Shown here: positions 11,538-22,243 of the stretch, one piece after another
How the letters are laid out: every line of letters starts with the position of its first letter
How positions within the stretch are numbered: the stretch's first letter is position 1
Origin: Monocercomonoides exilis
Taxonomy: Eukaryota > Preaxostyla > Oxymonadida > Polymastigidae
DNA: 64,000 bases
Reading direction: 5' to 3'
Assembly (NCBI GenBank): GCA_001643675.2
Contig: LSRY02000002.1
Location: 1,839,501-1,903,500 of the forward strand
Program-made: the position numbers and the translations under genes
Notes under the pieces: model-generated
What the model was told of the DNA's origin: nothing
Seen by the model: the letters and a program-made list of their open reading frames with translations, nothing else
Database searches by the model: none

Positions 11538-12043
11538 GAAACTAAGGTAAGTGGGCAGATAACGACCGGTAAAAAAATTCGATTCATATGTTTTTATTAA
11601 TTTTTACTATTACTAATGAATGCAATTATGATATTTCTAAAGTGGTTTTCGAATTACAGTGATTCAAAGCTGAGAAAACCTATCTTTAAAATCCAAAAGG
11701 AGTATTTAGTTAAAAAACTTCCCCACTTTAAATAAAAAAAACCCTAAACAGTTGATTAAATTTAAAGTTTACATTAACATAACCCTAATAAACACATTGA
11801 CAAGGGGATAATCTTTATTTCCAATAAAAACCTAATAAAAATAATCTCTGTAATATATGTTAGGGGTTTGATCATTAATTTTTGATAACTCCTGCTTTTT
11901 TAATACTAAAAATTTTCAGTTTTTTAACGAATGTTTCTCCTATTTGAGAATTTAAACATCCGTAAATAGGGTTTTCAAGGTCAATAGTTCTTCTTTAACA
12001 CAATTTTTATACCGGTCGCTTTGAACCCTCTTACCGAAACTAA
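11538..12043. mobile_element. MITE with 35-bp terminal inverted repeats and perfect 8-bp target duplication
   Basis: The element spans 11546-12035 (490 bp). Left end 11546-11580 and right end 12001-12035 are inverted repeats that match at 27 of 35 positions and begin GGTAAG. The 8 bases GAAACTAA flank both sides directly (11538-11545 and 12036-12043), a perfect target-site duplication. There is no transposase gene inside, so it is non-autonomous. An 8-bp duplication is known for hAT, P and Merlin families; the GG start would suit Merlin, but the superfamily is not decided by the sequence. Confidence 0.85.
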
Positions 12044-12425
12044 TAGAAATAAAGCAGAAATTAACCACATGGAAATGACAAAGTATGAATCTTATTATTA
12101 AATTGCATTTTTTCAAATTACACTGAATTTCATTTTCTCCAATGAAATTATTAAAATCAAAATTTTCAAAATGAAAATACCAAAGAAAAGAATAATCTTT
12201 TGTAAAAAAACAATAAATACAAATTTAGGACATAATTTTTTGTTTTATGAATTTTGTTCCACTCAGTTCTTTCAAAGATTTTTTTCGGTTTTTATATTTT
12301 CTATTTAATGTTGCACTTCAATGTTGGAATAATAATTAAATAATTGCAGAAAAAGTTTGGAACAAATCATTGAAGTTTTCATTAATGAAAGAATTCTGTC
12401 CCATTTTTCATAGTGTGGTCCATAA

Positions 12426-12879
12426 TACAGTCAAAACCGGATATAATCACATCGGGTTTTGCACGACTTTTTGTGACTATATCCGATTGTGATTATAAGC
12501 GATGTGACTTAACACAGAAAAAAATGAAATTTGTTTTTTGAAATAATTAATTTTGGGTCAATTTTTTTATTTTTGAAAAAACTTGACAAATACACATTTT
12601 TCAATAGAAATAACAATTTTTATTGTTTTATAATGTTATTCAGACTTATTTGAGCACATTTTTGAAAAAGCGAAAAATTCAAGTTTTTGATCCAAAAATC
12701 GATTTTTCATTGAAAAAAGCACCCATAATAATAAAAAATGTGATTATATATTTTCATCCCTGTGATTATATTCGATGGAAAATGAATGAAAAATGAGCTA
12801 AAAATGTCGGTGCATGGAAAAATGTGACTTTAAACGAATGTGATTGTATTCGATGTGATTATATCCGGTTTTGACTGTA
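12426..12879. mobile_element. 450-bp TA-flanked MITE (pogo/Tc1-mariner-like)
   Basis: The element is 12428-12877. Its first 27 bases (beginning CAGTCAAAACCGG) are exactly the reverse complement of its last 27. TA dinucleotides flank both ends (12426-12427 and 12878-12879), the target preference of Tc1/mariner/pogo transposases. Several copies of the motif TGTGATTATA and its complement recur inside both ends, suggesting subterminal transposase-binding repeats. There is no coding capacity. It sits 13 bp inside the left terminal repeat of the older mariner element. Confidence 0.88.
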
Positions 12880-12928
12880 TTCTGTAAAAAAAATTAGATA
12901 TGGTTTGAAATTTTATGTGAATAAAAAA

Positions 12929-13230
12929 TCAATCATTCCAATATTCACAATTCTGAATTGCGAAAAACTTCAAACGCTTAATCCAACTCATAAAAGCACG
13001 AACAATCATGTCTGAAGATTTTGAATGAAGTGTTTTTCTTATTTAGATTTCTAATTCTTCAGTATAAGATATTTTCCCCACTTTCAAAGCTTGCTTAATG
13101 TACCGAAGTGGGAAAAATCTCATGGCTCAACTTCAGGAGACTTAGGAGGACGATCAAGAATTATCAAATTATGCTCATTCACAAAGATCTTTGATATTTT
13201 CGCTATGTGTGAACGAACATTGTCAAAATG
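12929..13230 (-). pseudogene. Mariner transposase, C-terminal remnant
   Basis: Read on the minus strand from 13230, one frame gives HFDNVRSHIA, then RPPKSPEVEP, a stop, and DFSHFGTLSK. This is the second catalytic Asp region (HxDNARPHxA) and the PPYSPDLAPxDF block of mariner/Tc1 DDE/D transposases. After a frame change it continues as FMSWIKRL...IQNCEYWND and a stop at 12929, matching the usual transposase C-terminus (W-x-R-L-x-x-C-I-x-x-x-G-x-Y). Several stops and at least one frameshift show that it is dead. Confidence 0.75.
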
Positions 13231-13295
13231 AAAAAAAAATTATCCACAGGAAAAATGGAGGAAAAAAAATTTGAAATATAACAAATATGGCAAAA

Positions 13296-14060
13296 TTTTT
13301 TTCTTTGAAGAGTTCATTTTGTTGTATTTTCAAATACACAAAAATTTGTTCAAAATCGAATAAATTTCAACCAAAGTCGAAAATCTTTCAAATGAAATCG
13401 AAAATTATAATTCAAAGTCGGAAAACTTTCATTCAAAGTTGAAAAAGTTTCAAACGAAATCGAAAAACTTTCAAGCAAAGTCGAAAGTTCGGAATTTTTC
13501 AAAATATCAAAGAGTTGACAAAATTCAATAAAAGTCAAAAAACATTTTTATTGTTGAAATATCAATGATATTTGTTATTTTGAAGATTTTTCATCTTTTT
13601 TCCAATATTTTTCTTTGCTTTTTTTGTTCAATCACAAAATTTAAAAATATGAGAGAAATTCTGACATATTTTAATTTTATTTCAATTGAAAGAACACTGC
13701 TTTTCAAAAGATTTGTCAAAATTTTCTATTTATATTTTTAACAATTAATGTAGAATGATTCATTCAATATTGGCTCACTTATTTCGCGTTTTTTATATCA
13801 AAAAACTCATATCTTGTAGAAGGAAACAAATGTTTTAATTTTTGTTGAGAGTTTATTTTTGGGTTTATTTTAATTCAAAAACTTCTGAATTTGCAGGAAA
13901 TGACGCAAACATTGCTGATAATGATCACTTAAACAAAATTGCTATATATTTCCTCAATTAAATTCTCTTTTTTTTACGTTTATTTTGATGTCAAATTTTC
14001 GATTTCGATTGAAAGTTTTTCGACTTTGGTTGAAAGATTTACGACTTTGAATTATTTTTG
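13296..14060. repeat. Fold-back element with tandem repeats in its arms
   Basis: From about 13364 to 13490 lie six degenerate units of about 21 bp, each like TTTCAAxCAAAGTCGAAAAxC. An inverted partner of two to three such units is at about 13994-14055. The stretch between (13500-13990) shows no gene. Tandemly repeated inverted arms are a property of fold-back (Galileo-like) elements; no target duplication could be recognised. Confidence 0.5.
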
Positions 14061-14085
14061 GTGGACCAAAATATTTCATGTGGGT

Positions 14086-14300
14086 AATTATTTTTGAAAA
14101 GTCACAAAAGTTTTATTATCAGATTTATCAAATATTTCATATTTTTATCATATTTCTGTTTCAGCTCACAAATTTTCTCAAGAATGTTTGAAATAACATT
14201 ATCAAGAAAAAGATTTCATTTAAGTTAAGTTTGATATTTGTTAACATAATATTTAGCAAAATATGAAATTTTTTATTTATTTGAAAATTAAACAAAAGGA
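14086..14300. repeat. Diverged copy of a dispersed fold-back repeat
   Basis: This stretch shares the core ATCAxATTTCTGTTTCAGCTCAC (near 14146-14168) and the segment TTTTGTTTAATTTTCAAATAAA (complement near 14275-14300) with the repeat copies at 15358-15843. The arms are strongly diverged. Confidence 0.4.
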
Positions 14301-14581
14301 AAATTTCAATTAAAATCAGCCATATGCTTTTATATCGAATTCACTAAATATTCTTCTTCCATTTTTGCTTTTTCTGAAAAAATATGTGTGATTTTCTTTG
14401 ATTTCAAATTTTTTCTTTCAAAAATTTCGGAGAAAAATTATTTTTTGAATATCAATAAACAAAAAGAGAAAAGTGAAAAGGCTTATTGAATGCATTTTTT
14501 TCTTTGATTCGGTAAAATCATTTGTTTTAAATAACAATTATCATGCATTTTCTCTTTTGAATAAAAAATTCCTTTCAAAAA

Positions 14582-15173
14582 ACTAACAATTATTGATAAA
14601 TCAACACCCCGAAAAAAGATATTATTTCAAAAATATTCTCCCATATCAAGAAAAAACATCCCGTGAACAGTTGTGAGAATTCTGAACATATATTTCTCAT
14701 CCGTAAAAGTGTTATTTGCGGTGGTTGACACATATGCTTATTCTTTTCTCCATTCGCATTTGAAATTACACCTTGTATTGAAAAAAGATTCATCTCCTGT
14801 TATCAGCCCTTCAAAAAACATTTTCTGTAAATCTCGCAATTTCTCCAGTTATTGCAAGCCAGTTTGAAAGCAAATTTTTTTCTGATCGTCATTCAGTGCG
14901 TACGGTACCCACCTAATTTTGTTAGAATGGAAATGTGATTTCTTTTTGGGAATCCTTGAAATTGTTGTTTTCCCATCAAAGAATTGTTCCGCCAATGCTC
15001 TGGAGCTTATTTATGGATTTTCTTTGACTGTTTGAAAAATTTTTGTTTTTCACACTTTGTTTGATAACACAACGTGATAATGGTGTCTCTTGTCAATTTC
15101 GTCACATCTTTGTTTCCTGACGTTCCATGAACGAATTGTTCTGATAACCGAAAGCTTTTAACCGTATGCAACC
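14582..15173 (-). pseudogene. Mariner transposase, N-terminal remnant
   Basis: On the minus strand the order is: a helix-turn-helix-like piece with NKDVTKLTRDTIITLCYQ (about 15050-15120), the linker RWVPYALNDDQKK (about 14880-14930), the family's RWVPHxL..xQK..R signature, then LITGDESFFN around 14765-14800, which is the first catalytic Asp (GDES), and KYMFRILTTVHGMFFLD, the following beta-strand block. At least four stops and one frameshift lie within. It is the front half of the transposase whose back half lies at 12929-13230. Confidence 0.72.
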
Positions 15174-15357
15174 TGTTGTTTTTCAAAATTTTGCTTTATG
15201 TTCGTACAGTTCAAAGTGCAAAACTTTGCATTAACAAACATTTTTTGATGGTTCATTTTTTATTTGACTATTTATTATTCTTTGAACAAAATAAAATGGA
15301 CCACCTTTTGAATGAAAATGCTAAAGAAGAAAACAATCTTTTGTGAAAAAACAGTTA

Positions 15358-15605
15358 TATGTCTTAATTTTTTTGAAAAGTTCTTTTTGTTTAATTTTCA
15401 AATAAAGAAAAAATTTCATCCTTCGATCAAATTTCTGTTTCCACTCACCATATTTTTTTGTGATGGAAACAAATTCTTGATAATGTTATTTTTTCTATTT
15501 TTGTGAAGTTTCGTGTGCGAGAACCGAAATTTGATCGAAGGATGAAATTTTTATTTTAATTTGAAAATTAAACAAAAGTAACTTTTCAAAAAAATTTAGA
15601 CATAT
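15358..15605. repeat. Inverted repeat with about 85-bp arms, fold-back family copy 1
   Basis: Arms 15358-15443 and 15521-15605 are inverted copies with only scattered mismatches over about 85 bp (both contain ATTTCATCCTTCGATCAAATTT). The spacer is about 77 bp. There is no coding capacity. It adjoins a second copy at 15606. Confidence 0.7.
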
Positions 15606-15843
15606 TATTCTTTATGAAAAGTCGCAAATGTTTTCTTTTCAATAGAAAAAAAAAATTCATTTCATGACCAAATTTCTATTCCTGCTCACAAAAATTTACT
15701 AAATTGGAAGATATTACTTGTCTATGCAATTGCTTTTTTTTGAAGTGAAGTTTTGTGAACGGGAATAGGAATTTGATCATGATATGAAACATTTATTTCA
15801 ATTGAAAAGTGAACATTTGCGACTTTTTGAAAAAGAATAATGC
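15606..15843. repeat. Inverted repeat with about 95-bp arms, fold-back family copy 2
   Basis: Arms about 15606-15699 and 15748-15843 are inverted repeats sharing GAAAAGTCGCAAATGTT and CTATTCC-x-GCTCACAAAA. The internal core (CAAATTTCTRTTYC...CTCAC) is the same as in copy 1, so the two are neighbouring members of one family. Confidence 0.65.
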
Positions 15844-16167
15844 AGTTGACAAAAAATTTTCGCTTATTCACATAAAGGAATAGAAAATGAAATTGGTATA
15901 TTATTTTTATCAAAAAGCTATAACATTTTTGGAACAGAATCTCAAACAACAAAAAAAAAATTTTTTTTTTCTTATATGAGTTGGAAAATGGTGACGGACG
16001 TGACAAATATTTTTCTTCTCTTCATTCTGAATCACTTGTACATATGTTAATGACTTTGATTCAGTTGACAAAGTTTTTCATGAAAAAAGAATTCATTCTA
16101 ATAATATGGGAGTTGATCAAATTTATCTATTGTCCCGCTTCATAGAGTTGGGGTTATTGAAAATAAT

Positions 16168-19100
16168 ATGCTCCTTGAATTATATATTTGCTGTTTATTG
16201 CTCATTGAAACGACTTTCGAAGTTCATAAAGCTGCCACATTGGCGAATTCAGTTTCAAGAATACCAAAAAGTGGATCTGGACCAACTTCGAGACAATCAC
16301 CCGTTCTCGCGGCTGATGGAGATGGAAGCAGTGATACAAAGTTTTACTGCTTCTCTGGTTTTGATACAATGAGAAATTATCAAGCAACAATTTTCAGTTA
16401 TGATTATTCTTCTGATAAAAACAGTTGGATAGAAGTTGAACTTAATGGAGTTCTTGACAGCCCTTATCGTGCATGCTTTGCATCTTTTGTTTATAAAAAC
16501 ATATTTTACGTATGGGGAGGAAAGGGGCAGGATGGTTTTTACGATGATTTATGGTGTTACAACCTAAATACAAAAAGTTGGTTTGAAGGATCTCAAAGTG
16601 ATGAACGACCCTCTGCACGAGAATTTCCTCATTGTTACTTTGATAACGCTGATGAAAAATTATATCTTTTTGGAGGAAGAGATGATACAAAACGAAATAA
16701 TGATGTATGGACATTTAGTCCTGAGACAGGAAAATGGACTCAGCTTCCCCTTGGAGGACAAGACGGTCATACACCTGGTGAAAGAAGTGGAGGAGGATGT
16801 TTTAAAAAAGATAATATTTTATATGTATTTGGAGGGTTTGCCCCAGAAAAGCCCGATGATGGAAATATTATATGGAAATACGACGTTAGCACTGAGAGTT
16901 GGGTTGATCCAATAACTATCAATGACGAAACAGTGAAATTAAATATGAGAACAGAAGCAGGAATCTCTGCACTTGACGATAAGGTATATATTTTTGGAGG
17001 TGTTTGCCAGACAGCAAAAACCAGAACTTTTGTATCAGATATGCTTGTTATTAATTTTTCAAATGCAGCTAGCATTTCGTATCAAAGCTACCCATTTAAT
17101 GGGCATGGAGATTTATCAGAATCCGAACTTAATCGTAGAAGTTGTGGTTTTATTGCAAGAAAAATTCAAAATCCAGCTGTCGTTCGTTGTTTTGCATTTG
17201 GGGGAGTACAAGCCGAAGATGTATTGGGAGATATGATTTGTGCAACTTTTAATGGTAATAATTTAAAATTTGAAAGAGTCACTGAACAAATAGAGAATCA
17301 ACCGCCATATCGCACCATGCAGAAAGCGGTACCTGCATTGGGAAAAATGTGGGTATATGGTGGCATTGGTGATTCTGTTGCAGAATGGCAGGAAGCTATT
17401 CCTTTGAACGATATGTATTCATTTGACTTTAGCACAGAGAAGTGGGAAATGATCGACACGTCTATAAATTCTGATTCTGATCAACCTCCACCTTTGAGCG
17501 ATTACTCACTTGTAGAGCATTCAGGTCGATTGTTTATTTTTGGTGGGTTAGGAACAGATGAAGCTACAGGGATAAAAGAAGCTAAAAACGACATTTATGA
17601 GTATTCTATCCTTTTGGGAACATGGCACAAGATTGTTCCGACTACTGCTGCTCGTCCATCGCCACGTTCAGGAACTGCCGCGGTGGTTCTTCAAAGATGC
17701 ATCATTATCATTGGAGGACGTCTTAACGACCAGACGTTAACCAACGAAATATGGCGTTTTTCTCTTGTTACAAATGAATGGACCCTTATGAATCCTGTTT
17801 ATTTACCAAATCTTCCGACGATTCTTACACCTAATCAAAAGCATAGCTCACTTTCTGGCACACCAATAGTTGACCCATCAAAGTTTCCTGTACAAATTGA
17901 GAAAAGAGAGCATCATCAAGTGCTATCATATGAGTTTTATGTTGGTGACACAGATGAAGAGATTATGAAATCAGAGAAGTATCAGATGCTTATCGTAGCT
18001 GGAGGAGTTTCACAAACGTTGGAGTCACACACAAGCGTTGACAGAATAGTCATTCCGCCAATGGACCTGTCGACAGAAGCAACACAAGAAACAGACTCAA
18101 CTTTGCCCAAGAATTACTTCTACTTTTCAACACAAACAAGGATTCCGCTGAATGACGATGAAGATCATCCACTGTTATACAGAGCTTATGCTACACCAGT
18201 TAGCACTGGTATCATATCTCTTGGAGGCCTCGATGAAGACTATGCAGTGAATGAGTTGAATTTCATTGATTTTACAGAAACAATGAATCCAGTTGTGTAC
18301 AAACAAGGATCAAGCGACACAACAGTCCTTATGATGAATTCAGAAGGAAAATTTGTTGACACTTCTTCTCTGCGTTCTGCCAGACATAAACGACATTTAT
18401 CTGCAATTGAAAAAACCAGTGAAGCAAAAAAGACATCCAATGAAAATTCACTTGCATTCCCATATGTATCAGGAGGATCTGTTGTGTATTTCGGGAAACG
18501 ACTTTATTGCTATGCAGGCAACCTTCTTGCTGGCAGATTTCCTTCTGACAATCAATTTCATAACCAACTCTATGTTATCGAACTGAACAAGGACTTTAAA
18601 ACAGAAGGCGCTTATTCAAAGACAATATTTGGATGTTCACTTGGAACATATGTTGCAGAAAGCACGAAAGATGGTCATAACATTGGTGATTGCGTGATTG
18701 TTAAACCGGGATATTTTACTCGATTTTTCAATACTTCCGAATCTTCTGTTGTTGCATGTTATTCAGGTTCTTTTAACAAATTCTATGGAGGCTCATCAGG
18801 GTATCATTGTGTTGCGTGTTCTCACGGCACATACAGTTCTAAAGAAGGAAGCAGTTCATGCGTTCAATGTGATCCTGGTAAATACTGCCCTGTGGGATCA
18901 AAGACGGATAACTCTACTGCTCCTTCAACTGAGACACTGGGTGACAAACAGCCAAAGATGTATGAAACAAAAGATCAATACGCAACAACCATTATGATTG
19001 CATGCTATGCCGGTGGGTTAATTATTGGACTTATTCTGGCATTTATAATGGTTTGCTGCCCATGCCGAAAGTTTTTGTTCAAATTGGACTTGTTCTCGGA

Positions 19101-20321
19101 TAAACATCAAAATAAACTTGACCCAATTACAAATTCTGCACCGAAAGTCTTACGAAAATCACGTGTTGGTGGGTTTGTCACTTTAATTTACCTTGGCTTT
19201 GCATTGGGTGCAGGGCTAGCTGTCATTTTGGAATATGCTTTGAATCGTGTGACAGAAACCAAGTCTGTGATTTCTTCTGCAATGGAGCCAAGTCTTCGTC
19301 TTCAAAACATTTCTGTTGATGTATTTAAAGCAACCATCACATTATCTGATTATCACGGCGGATGCGTTGCAGGAGTTTCAGATTCTACTGCAAATACTGA
19401 CTGGGGAGAATGCTCTCCAGAGTTTATTGTTAGACAGACTAACTTAGAATCAATAGGTTTGATTTGATTTGAAAATAAATGATTAAAGAAAAAAAATTTA
19501 TTTTAAATTTGTTCTATTTTCCAATCTGTTATGAATAATTTCTTTCTCTCTCTATTTTTATAGATCCAAAAACTCGCAAAGTTCTTGCGTTTAAGAAGGC
19601 ATGCAAGCAAACTCAATCATCCAACATGTTTCTGAACGAAGTGTCGAAGTGTGATATACAAATCACAGGCGACAACACAGTTTTGTACTTTGAAACAGAT
19701 GGATCGAAACCAGTTGTGGAGATAATGGCAACATCTGATGATGCGCATGCATATGGTTTGTATGCAGAAGTTGCTGTTGATACAGGCATTCAGCACAAAG
19801 ATGTTGAAGATCGTCTTTCTTCTCGAAAGCTGTTGGTGACATCTCCATCAAACGAGCCATTTAAAGGATCTGAGCCAACGATATTCCAGTACACCATCAT
19901 GCCATCTCTTTTCACAAATACAAATGGTAGCCAAAAGACAGGGTATCAGATTGTCAAATCTTCCACACAAATTGGATCCACTGCGAGTGAAGATGAGATG
20001 CACGTGCAATTTGGTCTTCATGCCAAAGTGATATTGGAACAGGACTTAAACGTTTTGATGACGAATTGGGTGGAAAGACAGAAATTCCCTGCTTTCTTTG
20101 CCAACTTGATGTCTACAATGATGGGTTTCATGGGCATTTTTGGATCTGTCGTTCTTGCACTAGAAATAGTTACAAAGATGAAACTTCCTTGTGCCCAGAA
20201 GCTTCACGAATGCATGTTTGGCAAGCTTTTGGACGATAATGAACAACGACCACAAAAAAGAATTGAAATGTATTCACAAGCACAAACAAGATCAGATTCG
20301 TCCGTCGATTTAATGACTTAA
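16168..20321 (+). CDS. Kelch-repeat, cysteine-rich multi-span membrane protein, two exons
   Basis: Predicted cell-surface or endomembrane protein of 1348 residues; exons 16168-19456 and 19564-20321, the intron starting GTTTGATTTG. Seen in order: a hydrophobic N-terminus (LLELYICCLLLIE) that fits a signal peptide; about seven kelch-type blades (residues 50-560) with FGG or YGG turns, such as LYLFGGRDD, LYVFGGF, VYIFGGV and LFIFGGLG; a cysteine module near residues 860-915 (CVACSHGTYSSKEGSSSCVQCDPGKYC), like GCC2/GCC3 or EGF-like knots; and three hydrophobic spans, near residues 938-962, 1000-1025 and 1272-1298. The tail is short and cytosolic or lumenal. Kelch propellers with GCC-type modules occur on surface receptors of several protists; the ligand is unknown. 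It follows 4.7 kb of transposon debris. Architecture is clear, role is not. Confidence 0.8.
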
Positions 20322-21422
20322 TTTATGTAAAAAATATGTAAAGTGGAAAACTCGAAAATTTCAAAGATCTACGAGCATTTCTACTTTCATGAATATTTAC
20401 CTTTAATTTTGTTTAAAGCAATGATCTTATTTTTATTAATTTTTTGTCTATGTTTTTCATTTTTAAAAGTTCACCAATTAATTCTGTGTGTGAACGTTAT
20501 CCCGTAAATGATTCTGTGGTAAATAAAATTTCACTTAATTTTATATTTATTATTCATTTTCAACAAATCATAACATTTCATATTTCAATCCAGTTTTTAT
20601 TTTTAATTGTAAAGTTTTGTCGGAATAAAGGAAAATTGCTCAATATCACTTGTTTAACATTGTACTGAAAGAAGTTAAATGATTGAATACAATGGTCATG
20701 CTTTTGACATTCAAAGTTGCTTGTAATTGTGATTTAAGAAAACGAAGAAAAAATGTAACCTTTCGTCAATGACAGATTGCCACATCACGTGTTTCAACAA
20801 TATTATTAACAATAATTTTAACACTTTAAAATCACTTCTTGACTGTTCACTTGCTTTTTAAAAATTATTATTTGTTTCAAGCAAGAGATTATTACTTCAA
20901 CGACTTCTGAAGGGAAAACAACTTCAAATATTCAGGAATAAAACACATATCATTTTTGCAAATGCCTTCAACCAATCATTGAAACTTTTCGAGTTTAATT
21001 TTGAATCACAAATTCAATTCTTTACCTTTGTGTTCAAATAATTAAAATTTCAATTGACAATTTTCTGAAAATAATAACAATAACAACAATAATTTCTATT
21101 TGGCAAATGCTTGTGTTGAATATTAAAAATTTCAAAATCAAAAATTTCCAATTGCAAAACATAGAAAATGGTTATAAAAACTAACGCACTTGAGTTCTTC
21201 AAATTTTTTGAATGAGGCAAAAAATTGAAAAAGCGTAAAAAAGATAAATATCGCAACCAAGAAACCAAACGTAATGTGATATAATTTAGAAAAAAGGTAA
21301 CTTGTGATATCCCTACCCAAATATTAATAAATGAATGCAATAACTCATTGATGCGATATAATAATTCTCAAAAATCATATTTGAAGGCTTGACCTTGCAT
21401 TAATCTTAAAATACTCTCAAAA
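20322..21422. other. Intergenic, no feature recognised
   Basis: AT-rich sequence between the 3' ends of two convergent genes. I saw no gene, tRNA, repeat or terminal inverted repeat in it. Confidence 0.6.
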
Positions 21423-21830
21423 TCAGTGCCTCATTTGTCGTATTTCCCCCAATAAAATCTCCGGGAACATATCACAATTTTTGCGGCAACATTCCGCGCA
21501 AAATCGCTTTGAGAAAAACAAACTACATTTGGAATCAGCACAAACAGCACGAAAGCATGATGCACATTTCCCCCCAACGCATATAGAATGCGAGCATGTT
21601 GTAAAAGGATCGATAATCATATAAGCATCTTCTAAAAAAGCCATCTTGCACAACAATATGAAAATAAATGTTTTTGTATTTCAAGTTATTCCATTAAAAG
21701 ACACAATATTAAATACCGTAGAAGTATGACATTTTGGTCCGTATGAATCGTAAGGAAAATTTAATTTGCATATGCAACAACTAAATATCTTTCGCCTCTC
21801 CAGTTTGATGTTTGGTGCCTTTTCCGACAT
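21423..21830 (-). CDS. Small cysteine-rich protein, CDPF1-like, two exons
   Basis: Protein of 111 residues; exons 21717-21830 and 21423-21644 on the minus strand, intron 72 bp starting GTATTT. Seen: CCICKLNFPYDSYGP near the N-terminus, then FLEDAYMIIDPF, then CASCFRAVCADSKCSLFFSKRFCAECC. This is the layout of the cysteine-rich DPF-motif protein CDPF1: a CxxC pair, an E-D/E-x-Y-x-x-x-DPF block, and C-S-L-F-Y/F-S-K-R-F-C. The cysteines probably bind zinc. The molecular role of the family is not established. The start is the ATG at 21830, with the first CxxC 18 residues in. It is divergent from the membrane-protein gene that starts at 22244. Confidence 0.8.
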
Positions 21831-22243
21831 CAACAAAATTTTAAATATTCTATTCTTCAAATTTAATATGAACAAACTTTAACATCTGGCTCCATGCTTA
21901 CGAGTATTAACGTTAAGATTCAGACAATTCACTCTCAAAAAATTGATTCATGGATCGTTACCAAAACAAAAATATTTCGAATAAACATTTAAGAAAATTG
22001 TTAGTAACAAGTATTTTTTCGTTTATCTTTTTCTTATGAATTAACTCAAAATATAAATTGCAGTCCCTATTCATAAAAAAAAAAAAAGAAAAGAAAAAAC
22101 AGTAAAATAAGAAGTGAATCTCATTTTTGAAAATTGTTAAACTCACATTTGACTATCTTCACTTTCAACTCAAGAAATAAAATAAATACAGTGAACTTCA
22201 ATTTGACGTATCAGACAAAATTGGTTGATTAAGTTAATTATGT
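21831..22243. other. Divergent intergenic region
   Basis: Between two start codons on opposite strands, so it must contain both promoters. It is AT-rich with an A-run at about 22075-22090; no defined motif was recognised. Confidence 0.4.

Larger units (their letters stand above)
12415..15304 (-). mobile_element. Decayed mariner-type transposon, nested insertions inside
   Basis: The ends share the inverted motif GTGGTCCAT (12415-12423) and its complement at 15296-15304. If the nested MITE (12428-12877) and one TA are removed, the left end aligns with the right end at about 22 of the first 28 positions. Between the ends, the minus strand encodes recognisable transposase remnants (see pseudogene entries) in the expected order, N-terminal part near the right end and C-terminal part near the left. 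Roughly 1.3 kb of fold-back repeat sequence (about 13231-14581) separates the two transposase halves. A clean TA duplication is visible only on the left (12411-12412), so the outermost boundary is approximate. Confidence 0.75.
11412..16167. other. Gene-free repeat-rich region (transposon graveyard)
   Basis: This 4.7-kb interval holds no intact gene. It is very AT-rich and composed mainly of decayed mobile elements, annotated separately: a MITE with an 8-bp target duplication, a mariner-type element carrying a nested MITE, and fold-back repeats. The last 320 bases before the kelch gene (15850-16167) contain an A-run followed by a T-run (about 15950-15971) and are likely to hold that gene's promoter; no specific promoter motif could be defined. 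Confidence 0.8.

Noticed and set aside
11739-11960. Telomere-like CCCTAA/AACCCTAAA motifs
   Set aside because: They are single scattered units inside a MITE, not a tandem array; no chromosome end is implied.
13350-13538. Minus-strand open frame with repeated SFET/LNE units
   Set aside because: Translation of the 21-bp tandem repeats of a fold-back element, not a protein gene.
22192-22215. Sequence ACAGTGAACTTCAATTTGAC resembling a pogo terminal repeat
   Set aside because: No inverted partner was found within several kilobases.
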